Source of the DNA: Aquilonibacter sp963820185
Lineage (GTDB): Bacteria; Vulcanimicrobiota; Vulcanimicrobiia; Vulcanimicrobiales; Vulcanimicrobiaceae
Length of the DNA stretch: 64,000 nt
Direction: 5' to 3'
Assembly (NCBI GenBank): GCA_963820185.1
Contig: CAWFYV010000002.1
Location: 496,001 to 560,000, forward strand
The notes beneath the pieces are model-generated. The model did not search any database, was not told the origin of the DNA, and saw only the letters and a list, made by a program, of their open reading frames with translations. This document shows, one piece after another, positions 42,101 to 49,507 of the stretch (position 1 is its first letter; every line of letters begins with the position of its first letter). The translations under genes and the position numbers were made by a program.

Positions 42101-43105
42101 CTAGAGCAACTTCATCGCGCGCTTGACGTCGGCGATGACGGGTGCGGCGATCTCGCGTGTGCGCGCCGTGCCCTCGGCGATAATGCGCTCGACCTGCGCC
42201 GGATCGCTGCGATATACCGCCAAACGCTCGCGCACCGGGCGCAGATACTCGTTGAGCTGCGCTGCAAAATCGGTCTTGTCGTCGACGCAACCCAGTGTGC
42301 CCGACCGGCACTCGGCGGCGATGACGTCGACCTTGAGCGGATTGACGAAGTGCCACAGCGCGAACACGGGGCAGACTTCGGGATGCCCGGGATCGTTGCG
42401 CCGAATTTTCTGCGGGTCGGTTATCATCGAACGGACCTTCTTCGTCGTGGTCTCGTCGTCGTCGGCGAGCAGAATCGCGTTGTCATACGACTTCGACATC
42501 TTGCGTCCGTCGGTGCCCGGTACTTCGGGGAACTCGCTCAATGTCGGATGCGGCTCGACCAGAATCTCTTGGCCCTCGCCGTAGAGATAGTTGAAGCGGC
42601 GCACCACCTCGCGCCCGAGTTCGAGATGCGCAACCTGATCGCGTCCGACCGGTACCTGTTGCCCGCGCACGATTGCCACATCGCAGAGTTGCAGGAGCGG
42701 GTAGCCCAAGAAGCCCACGGTCGCGATTTGCTGGCCGAGCGCCTCGATCTGCCCTTTGAACGTCGGCACGCGTTCGAGCCACGAGATCGGCGTGATCATC
42801 GAGAGCAGGGTGTAGAGCTCCATGATCTCCGGCACGGCCGATTGCAAGTAGATCGTCGATTTCTTCGGATCGACGCCGGCCGCGAGCCAGACCGCCACCA
42901 TCTCGTTGCGCGCATCCCGAATCGCCTGCGGATCTTCGAAGCCGGTCGTGTACGCGTGCAGATCGGCAATTTCAAAAAACGCGTCGGCCGTGTCGCAGAA
43001 GTTCGCCCACTGCGTGAGCACGCCGACGAGATGCCCGAGATGGAGCCCGCCGGTCGGGCGCATGCCCGACATTACCCGCGGTTTAGTGGCGATCGCGCTG
43101 GTCAT
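42101..43105 (-). CDS. trpS: Tryptophanyl-tRNA synthetase
   Basis: A 334-residue class Ic synthetase. The HIGH-like motif is GGLHLGHLVG (residues 19-28) and the KMSKS motif is intact in GRKMSKSYDNAI. VGRDQVAHLELGREVVRRFN is the tryptophan/ATP-site region. Length is standard. It is the last gene of the leftward cca-parA-parB-thi run, 6 bp after thiD. Confidence 0.97.
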   Translation of the reverse strand: MTSAIATKPRVMSGMRPTGGLHLGHLVGVLTQWANFCDTADAFFEIADLHAYTTGFEDPQAIRDARNEMVAVWLAAGVDPKKSTIYLQSAVPEIMELYTLLSMITPISWLERVPTFKGQIEALGQQIATVGFLGYPLLQLCDVAIVRGQQVPVGRDQVAHLELGREVVRRFNYLYGEGQEILVEPHPTLSEFPEVPGTDGRKMSKSYDNAILLADDDETTTKKVRSMITDPQKIRRNDPGHPEVCPVFALWHFVNPLKVDVIAAECRSGTLGCVDDKTDFAAQLNEYLRPVRERLAVYRSDPAQVERIIAEGTARTREIAAPVIADVKRAMKLL

Positions 43106-43111
43106 CGGCGC

Positions 43112-43870
43112 TCAGTACGCCGCACGCATGCCGTCAACTTGCACGGCGTGCGCAATTTTCTCGCGCACAAATGCGCGCGCGAAGCCAACCGCGTCGCGCA
43201 AGCCGTCGCCGCGCGCGAGCGCGCATGCCAGCGCCATCGCAAGCGTACAGCCCGTGCCGCGCATCTCGACGGCGAGACGTTGCCCCGAAAACATCTCGAC
43301 ACCATCGGCGTCGGCGAGTGCATCGGAGGGTTCCCCCATGAGATGGCCACCCTTGAGCAGCACCGCGCGTGCACCACGGTTCTTGAGCTCGGCGGCTGCC
43401 CATGTGAGCTGCTCGCGCCCGATCTCGCGACCGAGCAGCACACTCGCCTCGGCGAGATTGGGCGTGAGGATCGTCTGCGGCATCGTGGCGAGCGTCTCGC
43501 CGATGGCATGCACCGTTCCCTCACCGCCGAGCGCACCGCCGCCGCTCGCGGCGAGGACCGGATCGACAACCACCGGCACGTTGCGCCGCGCGAGCGCCGT
43601 CGCGATCACCGGGACCACGTCGGGTGCACCCAATGCGCCGATGCGCACCGCACGCACGAGCTCCCACTGAATCGCTTTGAGCTGGGCGTCGATCGTTTGC
43701 GGCGCCTGGACCTCGAGTGCAAGCACCCCACGCGCGTCCTGCGCGCTCACCGCAGCGACCACGGTCAGCACGCGCACGCCGAGCTCCGCGCCGATGCGGA
43801 TGTCGAGCCCGACGCCCGCGACGTTCCACGGATGGGTCGTCCCGATCGAGAGCACGCTCACCGTACCCAC
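43112..43870 (-). CDS. thiD: Hydroxymethylpyrimidine/phosphomethylpyrimidine kinase
   Basis: A 252-residue ribokinase-fold enzyme phosphorylating HMP and HMP-P for thiamine synthesis. Landmarks are DIRIGAELGVRVLTVVAAVSAQD, VVVDPVLAASGGG, LTPNLAEASVL, LLKGGH and the anion-hole/catalytic-Cys motif RGTGCTLAMALACAL. The N terminus (SIGTTHPWNVAGVGLDI) deviates from the usual SGGAGIQADI pattern, and Trp/Asn replace some HMP-site residues, so strict HMP specificity is likely but not certain. It overlaps the preceding unknown gene by 13 bp. Confidence 0.9.
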   Translation of the reverse strand: MGTVSVLSIGTTHPWNVAGVGLDIRIGAELGVRVLTVVAAVSAQDARGVLALEVQAPQTIDAQLKAIQWELVRAVRIGALGAPDVVPVIATALARRNVPVVVDPVLAASGGGALGGEGTVHAIGETLATMPQTILTPNLAEASVLLGREIGREQLTWAAAELKNRGARAVLLKGGHLMGEPSDALADADGVEMFSGQRLAVEMRGTGCTLAMALACALARGDGLRDAVGFARAFVREKIAHAVQVDGMRAAY

Positions 43871-44229
43871 CCCAAGCGCTCGTAGAGCGCAAACCCGCGA
43901 TCGACCAGCGCCGAGAGCTCGACCAGCAACTCGCGATCCGGACGGGTGAAGTTGAACGTCGAGCGGCCCTGCATCCGCTTCTTCAGCGTGTCGCTCAGGT
44001 TGCCGACCAGCTCCGGATGCGAGTACACCGGCAGTAGATGAAACGTGACGTAGGCGCGGCGGATCTGTACGCCGCCGAAAGGCATCGCGCGTTTGAATGC
44101 CGCCACGTACTCGCCGTCGAGCATGTAGAAGGTGTCGGAATCTTGCGTCGCGTGCAGCCGCGGCGCGTAGGGCACGAGCAAGCCCTTGAGCACGCGGAAC
44201 GTGCCGGCAAAATCACGCGCCGCCGGCAC
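43858..44229 (-). CDS. Conserved-looking hypothetical protein between thiE and thiD
   Basis: A 123-residue soluble protein. It has a distinctive central segment, FGGVQIRRAYVTFHLLPVYSHPELV, then LKKRMQGRSTFNFTRPDRELLVEL, which suggests a compact alpha/beta fold (reported here by key residues only: FGGVQIRR, YVTFHLLPVY, KKRMQGRSTFNF). I do not recognise the family with confidence; DUF1801-like is possible. Overlaps with thiE (17 bp) and thiD (13 bp) show cotranscription, but a thiamine role does not follow from this. Confidence 0.65.
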   Translation of the reverse strand: MPAARDFAGTFRVLKGLLVPYAPRLHATQDSDTFYMLDGEYVAAFKRAMPFGGVQIRRAYVTFHLLPVYSHPELVGNLSDTLKKRMQGRSTFNFTRPDRELLVELSALVDRGFALYERLGWVR

Positions 44230-44872
44230 GCCACTGCTCCACCAGCGCCTGCGCCGCCGCCTTCGGATCGCTCGCGTCGGTCACGGCGGAAATCACTGCG
44301 GCCATCGCGACCCCGGTTGCGCGCACTTCGGCGAGTTGCGCGAGTCCGATGCCGCCGATCGCCGCGACTGGATTCCAACTCTCCGCTGCGACCGCGCGCA
44401 GCCCTTCGATCCCAATCGGCGCGCCCGCATCGGCCTTTGATGCGGTTGCATAGACCGCGCCGACCCCGACGTAATCGACGTCCTCCGCGTTGGCAAAGCG
44501 CACTTCATCGACCGTGCCGCACGAAAGTCCGATCAACCGGTCGCCGAACGCTTCACGCACGGTTGCAATCGCGGCAAACCCCTCGTCATCGGGGCCAAGA
44601 TGCACCCCGTCGCAATTATAGGCTAGGGCTGCGCGCCAATTGTCATCGACGATCAAGAGCGCTTCATGCGCAAGCGTGTACTGCCGCAGCAACTGGATGT
44701 GCCCGAGGTTTATGCCGCCCTTTGCGCGATACTGCAGCACTTTCACACCGCACTCGAGCACGGCGCGCGCAAGCGCGGGTGCACGTGCATCTTCGTTAAC
44801 GATAACGTAGATGCCGCGCAGTTTTTCCGCGCGCCGCGCGCGTCTTAGCGCGGTGACTTCATCCGTCGCCAT
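44213..44872 (-). CDS. thiE: Thiamine-phosphate synthase
   Basis: About 219 residues from ATG 44872; joins HMP-PP and thiazole phosphate. It is a TIM barrel with LQYRAKGG (diphosphate site), LLIVDDNWRAAL, DGVHLGPDD, LIGLSCGTVDEV, YVGVGAVYATASKADAGAPIG and PVAAIGGIG. The usual LR-x-K in the first motif reads QYRAK, as in other ThiE proteins. The start overlaps the 59-residue membrane protein gene by 28 bp. An open frame continues upstream antiparallel to parB's end, but it lacks the family N terminus. Confidence 0.94.
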   Translation of the reverse strand: MATDEVTALRRARRAEKLRGIYVIVNEDARAPALARAVLECGVKVLQYRAKGGINLGHIQLLRQYTLAHEALLIVDDNWRAALAYNCDGVHLGPDDEGFAAIATVREAFGDRLIGLSCGTVDEVRFANAEDVDYVGVGAVYATASKADAGAPIGIEGLRAVAAESWNPVAAIGGIGLAQLAEVRATGVAMAAVISAVTDASDPKAAAQALVEQWRAGGA

Positions 44873-45024
44873 AGCACAACGTTTGCGACGAGGTAGCACG
44901 CGAAGATGAGGGCGACGCCGATCGCGATCGCGGGCTGATGACGCTGCAGCGCCAGCGGCACGATCAACACGAAGCAGATCCCAGCGAACATCAAGACCGT
45001 GACGATGCGCGTAAAGGGTACCAT
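44845..45024 (-). CDS. 59-residue membrane protein in the parB-thiE gap
   Basis: The frame from ATG 45024 to TAA 44845 encodes MVPFTRIVTVLMFAG..., with two strongly hydrophobic helices (about 8-24 and 31-52) and a basic C terminus, WRRMKSPR. The ATG overlaps the parB stop (TAATG) and the end overlaps the thiE start by 28 bp, an arrangement typical of a real coupled gene. No family is recognised; it has the size and topology of small AtpI-like or DUF-type two-helix proteins. Confidence 0.6.
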   Translation of the reverse strand: MVPFTRIVTVLMFAGICFVLIVPLALQRHQPAIAIGVALIFACYLVANVVLWRRMKSPR

Positions 45025-45872
45025 TAATCGAGCAAGAGGTCGGAGATGCGCAGCAATTCGCTTTCGTTCGCGAAGCGAAATTCGATCTTACCGCCCTTGC
45101 CGCCGCGCACCAAGGCAACGTGTGTACCGTAGCGCTCGCGCAATCGCGATTCAAATACCGCCTCATCGGCAGTCAGCTCGCGCACGCGTGGCACGCTAGC
45201 CGTCTTCACTGCACCGGTGAGTTTCTCGAGCGCGCGCACGGAAAGTTCTTCCTTGACGGCGCGCTGCGCGAGCTTGAGGCGATCGCTCGCCGGTGCGGCG
45301 AGCAACGCACGCCCATGTCCGGCCGAGAGGCGCCCGTCGACGAGCATCGCCTTGATCGCATCTTGCAAGGCCAACAAACGCAGCGCATTGGCGACTGCCG
45401 GGCGGCTCTTGCCGACGCGCAGCGCCAAATCTTCCTGCGTGAACCCGTACTCGTCCATCAAGCTCGAAAAGCCCGCGGCCTCTTCGATAGGATTGAGGTT
45501 CTCGCGCTGCAGGTTCTCGATGATCGCAACTTCGAGCGAATCCTTGTCATCGGAGTCCCGCACGATCGCGGAAATATGTGCTTGCCCGAGCGCGGCGCAC
45601 GCGCGCCAGCGGCGTTCTCCGGCGACGAGCTCGAAGTTCTCGCCCCGTTTGCGCACGATGATCGGTACGAGCACGCCGTACTCGGCGATCGAGGTTTTGA
45701 GGTCGTCCATTGCCGCGGCATCGAAGTTCTTGCGCGGCTGGAACGGATTGGGCGTAATACGCGCGACGGGAATCTCGCGCAGCACGCCGTGCGCTTCGGG
45801 CGACGTCGGCACCGGCGCATCGCCGAGCAGCGCGCCTAAACCCTTGCCGAGCCCGCGTTTGGGTTGACTCAT
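45024..45872 (-). CDS. parB: Chromosome-partitioning protein ParB
   Basis: A 282-residue CTP-dependent DNA clamp that loads at parS. The N-terminal ParA-activating peptide KRGLGKGLGALLG is intact. The CTPase/ParB core has NPFQPRKNFD and GERRWRA (the GERRxR nucleotide motif), and ENLQRENLNPIEEA follows. The helix-turn-helix spans about 135-165 (TQEDLALRVGKSRPAVANALRLL), and the C terminus dimerises. It overlaps parA by 4 bp. A pair of parS-like half-sites lies upstream of the operon at 48059-48097. Confidence 0.97.
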   Translation of the reverse strand: MSQPKRGLGKGLGALLGDAPVPTSPEAHGVLREIPVARITPNPFQPRKNFDAAAMDDLKTSIAEYGVLVPIIVRKRGENFELVAGERRWRACAALGQAHISAIVRDSDDKDSLEVAIIENLQRENLNPIEEAAGFSSLMDEYGFTQEDLALRVGKSRPAVANALRLLALQDAIKAMLVDGRLSAGHGRALLAAPASDRLKLAQRAVKEELSVRALEKLTGAVKTASVPRVRELTADEAVFESRLRERYGTHVALVRGGKGGKIEFRFANESELLRISDLLLD

Positions 45873-46639
45873 ACCGATGCGGGCGCTCCGAGCATCTCTT
45901 TCGCAAGCGAGATGTATGCTTGCGCGCCGCGGCTCTTCACGTCGAAGAGAATCACCGGCTTCCCGAACGACGGCGCTTCGGAAAGACGAATGTTGCGCGG
46001 AATCTGTGTTTTGAACATCTGCTGCGGGAAGAATTTCTCGAGTTCATCGAGCACTTCCATCGCCAAACGCGTGCGACCGTCGAACATCGTCACCAACACG
46101 CCGCTAATGTGTAGCGTCGGATTGAGCGCCTCGCGCACGCGGCGCACGACGGCGGTGAGCTGTGAGAGTCCTTCGAGCGCGTAGTACTCGGCTTGCACTG
46201 GGATGATCGCTTCTTCGGCGGCAGTAAGCGCGTTGATCGTCAGGAGGCCGAGCGACGGTGGGCAATCGATCAAGACGAAGTCGTAGCGATCGGCCACCGG
46301 CAAGAGCGCTTGACGCAAGCGCGTTTCGCGCGAGAGCGCGGAGACCAGCTCGATCTCAGCGCCGGCCAGATTGATCGTTGCGGGCACGAGCGTAAGGGTG
46401 TCGATTTCGGTCGGAACCGCAACGTCGTCAATCGACGCTTCCTGCAGCAACACGTTGTAAATGTCGCGCTGCATGCCGTGTTTGTCGATGCCGAAACCGG
46501 TCGTCGTATTGCCTTGCGGATCGCAATCCACAACGAGAACGCGCCGCCCTTCTATAGCAAGTGCAGCGCCGAGATTAACGGCCGTCGTGCTCTTTCCGAC
46601 GCCGCCTTTTTGATTTACGAGGGCAATAATTCGACTCAA
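45869..46639 (-). CDS. parA: Chromosome-partitioning ATPase ParA/Soj
   Basis: 256 residues. The deviant Walker A motif KGGVGKSTTAVNLGAALA is at residues 11-28, the A' motif is VVDCDPQGNTTTGFG, and Walker B lies in FVLIDCPPSLGLLTINAL. It moves ParB-parS complexes across the nucleoid. It overlaps cca upstream and parB downstream by 4 bp each. Confidence 0.97.
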   Translation of the reverse strand: MSRIIALVNQKGGVGKSTTAVNLGAALAIEGRRVLVVDCDPQGNTTTGFGIDKHGMQRDIYNVLLQEASIDDVAVPTEIDTLTLVPATINLAGAEIELVSALSRETRLRQALLPVADRYDFVLIDCPPSLGLLTINALTAAEEAIIPVQAEYYALEGLSQLTAVVRRVREALNPTLHISGVLVTMFDGRTRLAMEVLDELEKFFPQQMFKTQIPRNIRLSEAPSFGKPVILFDVKSRGAQAYISLAKEMLGAPASV

Positions 46640-48027
46640 CCGATGGCTCTGTCAAGAACGGCGAGATAGCCGTCCAGAAGTGCGAGGAGAACTTCGCGCG
46701 AGTTACGCTCGGGGTGGTCGGTGACCTGCTCGAATAACCACTGCAACGCAGCGCCCACGCGCGCGTCACCGCGGTAGTCCGGCGGCGCGAAATCACGCGC
46801 AATCATCGCCGCGATGACGTCGCTCCCGTTGACCGCAAGGTCGGCGACAGAAAAAGCCGGCTCGCGCTCCATCTCCTCCCAGACGCGAGCTTCGAAGCGC
46901 TCGTTTGTGTCGTCGCGCTTAGCCAAGCCGGAGCCGATGATATCGGCGTGGCGCACCGCAAATTGCCGCTGCAGATTGGCGGGTCCAATGCGGCGGATAA
47001 AGCGGCGAATCGCGGCGTCGCTCAACGCCGGGTCTTGGACGTACATGTGCTGGCGCACCAGGTGCTTGACGATGTCGACGGTTTCGTTGGCGTAGCGCAG
47101 GCGGCGCAGCATCTCGGTCGCCATCTCGGCACCGATCTGCTCGTGACGATAGAAGTGCGGTCCATCCTTGGTTCGTGGCTTGCCAACGTCGTGCAGCAAG
47201 GCTGCTAAGCGTAAGGTTGTATCTCCAGGCGGGGTCGCATCCAACGTGGCGAGCGTGTGCTCCCAGACGTCGTACGCGTGCCACTCGTTCTGGGGAACGC
47301 CAACCCCCTCGAGCAATTCGGGCCAAATGCGTTCGAGCACGCCGGTCTCGGCGAGGATGCGCAAGCCCAGCGAGGGGCGGGGCGCGAGCGCGAAGAGTTT
47401 TTGCAGCTCATCGTGGATGCGCTCCGGGGCGACCGTGGTGACCAGTTCCGCTGCGCCGCGCATCGCGGCACGCGTCTTCTCGGTGAGCGCATACGTGAAG
47501 CGCGCGGCGAATTGCGCGGCGCGCAGCATCCGCAGCGGGTCTTCCTCGAACGCAACCGGCGTCAGGACGTCGATCCGGTGGGCACGGATATCGGCCTCGC
47601 CGCCGTAGGGATCGACCAGCCGGCCGCTTGGGAGGGCCCGGGCGATCATGTTCATGCGGAAATCCCGGCGCGCGAGGTCGTCGTCGAGCGGAATCTCCGG
47701 CCCGCTCTGGACGTCGAATTCGCGGTGGCCATGGCCGGTCGAGCGCTCGCGGCGTGGCAGCGCGACATCCGCGGTGAGACCATCGACGGTCACCTTTGCG
47801 ACCGCGAAGGCCGCCCCGACCAGATCGACCTTTCCGAGCCGGCGCAGGCGCTCGGTCAGCTCCTCGAGCCCAACGCCGGTGACGACGTAATCGAGATCCT
47901 TCGCCGGTACCTCGACGCCGTCGATCGCCGCGCGCAACTCGTCGCGCACGCGCCCGCCGACCGCATACAGCGAGTCGGGTGGGAGCACGCCGGCGAGCCG
48001 GTCATCGAGCGGGTGGGGCTGGTACAT
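46636..48027 (-). CDS. cca: CCA tRNA nucleotidyltransferase/poly(A) polymerase-family protein with HD domain
   Basis: 463 residues. The class II nucleotidyltransferase head has YAVGGRVRDELR, the acidic pair in KDLDYVV and the DLARRDFRMNMIA motif. RLVDPYGGEADI and EDPLRMLRAAQFAARF (neck) follow. A metal-binding HD domain begins at EWHAYDVWEHTLATLD and contains LLHDVGKPRT. Enzymes of this layout add or repair the 3'-CCA of tRNA; the HD part may give phosphohydrolase activity. It heads the leftward parAB-thi operon. Confidence 0.9.
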   Translation of the reverse strand: MYQPHPLDDRLAGVLPPDSLYAVGGRVRDELRAAIDGVEVPAKDLDYVVTGVGLEELTERLRRLGKVDLVGAAFAVAKVTVDGLTADVALPRRERSTGHGHREFDVQSGPEIPLDDDLARRDFRMNMIARALPSGRLVDPYGGEADIRAHRIDVLTPVAFEEDPLRMLRAAQFAARFTYALTEKTRAAMRGAAELVTTVAPERIHDELQKLFALAPRPSLGLRILAETGVLERIWPELLEGVGVPQNEWHAYDVWEHTLATLDATPPGDTTLRLAALLHDVGKPRTKDGPHFYRHEQIGAEMATEMLRRLRYANETVDIVKHLVRQHMYVQDPALSDAAIRRFIRRIGPANLQRQFAVRHADIIGSGLAKRDDTNERFEARVWEEMEREPAFSVADLAVNGSDVIAAMIARDFAPPDYRGDARVGAALQWLFEQVTDHPERNSREVLLALLDGYLAVLDRAIG

Positions 48028-48058
48028 CGTCTCCTATGGTACGTGGAAAAAAGTTTGC

Positions 48059-48097
48059 CGTGAAACAATTTGTGGCCGCTCGGCAGATTGTTTCACG
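48059..48097. promoter_or_regulatory. Everted parS-like half-sites (GTGAAACA...TGTTTCAC)
   Basis: An 11-bp perfect inverted repeat, CGTGAAACAAT (48059-48069) and ATTGTTTCACG (48087-48097), is separated by 17 bp. Each arm contains the ParB half-site GTGAAACA. The order is the reverse of consensus parS (TGTTTCACGTGAAACA), so the half-sites point outward. It lies between the divergent cca-parAB operon and the peptidase gene, whose ATG is the next base. It could be a ParB-dependent operator, a diverged parS, or an mRNA hairpin over the start. Confidence 0.5.
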
Positions 48098-48838
48098 ATG
48101 AACATGCCTTTGGAACCAGGCAAGCGAAGGTCACGCGGCGTGAAGATCGGGTTGAGCTTCGACGAAGGCGATCCCGCCTATCGCTACTACCTGGGCGCGT
48201 TGATGGCTGCGGCGGAACAGGCGGGGATCGAGGTCGCGCCCTTCTGGCTCGCCGGTGCCGACCGCGCGACCGACGAGGCCTCGATCAAAACGATGGATGG
48301 GCTCATTTTGACCGGCGGCGCCGATGTCGAACCCAGTCACTACGGCTCTAAGGACGAGCAGCAGGTCTGCAAGCCGTTCCCGGGTCGCGATGCGATCGAG
48401 CTCGCCATGCTCGATGAAGCGTTCGAGCGTCGTCTTCCGATGCTCGCGATCTGCCGCGGGATGCAGCTTCTCAACGTGTACCAGGGCGGCACGCTGCTGC
48501 CCGAGGTGCCGCACCCGGCCAACCACGCGCTCGAAGGCGAGGAACGGCACGCCATCGTCTGCGAGCCGCACGCGGCCCTCCCGCTGCTGGTCAACGAGCA
48601 CGCGGGCTTCGTGAACTCAACGCACCATCAGGCCGTCGACCGTCTTGGGCACGGCCTCCAGATTGCGGCGAAGCACGCTGACGGGACGATTGAGTCGATC
48701 GAGTGGACGCGGCCGATGCGCCGCCCCTGGCTGGCTGCCGTGCAATGGCACCCCGAACGCATGGGCCTCGACGAGCCGTTTTCGGGCGCGATATTCCGCG
48801 GCTTCTTACAAGCCGTTTCGCTCAAGCGGGACCTCTAG
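48098..48838 (+). CDS. Class I glutamine amidotransferase-like peptidase C26 (PuuD-type)
   Basis: 246 residues. The nucleophile elbow is LAICRGMQLLNVYQGG (Cys), with the catalytic His/Glu in VQWHPERMG. GLILTGGADVEPSHYG and STHHQAVDRLG are typical of gamma-glutamyl-GABA hydrolases. The true substrate may be another gamma-glutamyl compound, since no polyamine genes are nearby. ATG 48098 and ATG 48104 are both possible. The inverted repeat described at 48059-48097 ends one base before the first. It is convergent with rsmG (4-bp overlap). Confidence 0.88.
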   Translation: MNMPLEPGKRRSRGVKIGLSFDEGDPAYRYYLGALMAAAEQAGIEVAPFWLAGADRATDEASIKTMDGLILTGGADVEPSHYGSKDEQQVCKPFPGRDAIELAMLDEAFERRLPMLAICRGMQLLNVYQGGTLLPEVPHPANHALEGEERHAIVCEPHAALPLLVNEHAGFVNSTHHQAVDRLGHGLQIAAKHADGTIESIEWTRPMRRPWLAAVQWHPERMGLDEPFSGAIFRGFLQAVSLKRDL

Positions 48839-49507
48839 AAGCAGAGCGGGCGTTTTTCGGGGATGCCGGTGCGGCGCGGGAAACGCGACGCGGTCGGTTC
48901 GGTTTTGCGCACGAGGATCACGCGCCGCTCGCCGTCGAGCGGCGTTTCGCTCTCGACCATACCACCGAGCATCAGCGCCGCATCGCTGAGCGCATGCCGC
49001 TCGCGCTCGTCCATCGTGCCGCGCTGGAGCACCGCCGTCCCGTTCACCGCGATGAAGGGGAGCAGCAGTTCCGCGACCGTCGGCGCACTGGCGACCGCGC
49101 GTGCCGTGCCGGTCGCGAATTGCTCGCGTAAGCGCGGGATCGTGCGCCGCAACTTCCGCGCGCTCGGCCACCACCGCGCCCGCAAGGCCGAGTTCGGCGA
49201 GCATTGCGGCGAGGAAGCGCGCCTTCTTGGCGGTCGTCTCGACCATCGTGACACGCACGCCGGTGACGATCGCGAGGGGAATTGCCGGCAATCCGCCGCC
49301 CGAGCCGATATCGACGAGCGAATCGTGGACGTATCGGGCGATGCTCAAGCTGTCGAGGATGTGCGGGACGAACTCTTCCGCGCTTTTCGCGCCGGTGAGG
49401 TTGAACTGGCGATTGGCTTCGAGCACCGCGTCTCCGTAACGCGCGAGCCGGTCGAGGTGCACGGCGGGCGCGCCGCCGGCCTCAAGAAGCGCGCGAAGCC
49501 CGCTCAC
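48835..49507 (-). CDS. rsmG: 16S rRNA m7G527 methyltransferase RsmG, one frameshift
   Basis: The N-terminal two thirds read cleanly from ATG 49507. FNLTGAKSAEEFVPHILDSLSIA, the SAM-binding LVDIGSGGGLPAIPLAI, and VTMVETTAKKARFLAAMLAELGL mark RsmG/GidB. Near 49127-49131 one extra base shifts the frame. AHDPALREQFATGTARAVASAPTVAELLLPF and the rest continue in another frame to the TAG at 48835, ending EKRPLCF. The repaired protein would be about 223 residues, the family norm. The start overlaps mnmG by 26 bp. Confidence 0.9.

Noticed and set aside
42350..43885. A 511-codon open frame opposite trpS and thiD
   Set aside because: It spans two well-supported genes on the other strand and shows no recognisable domain.
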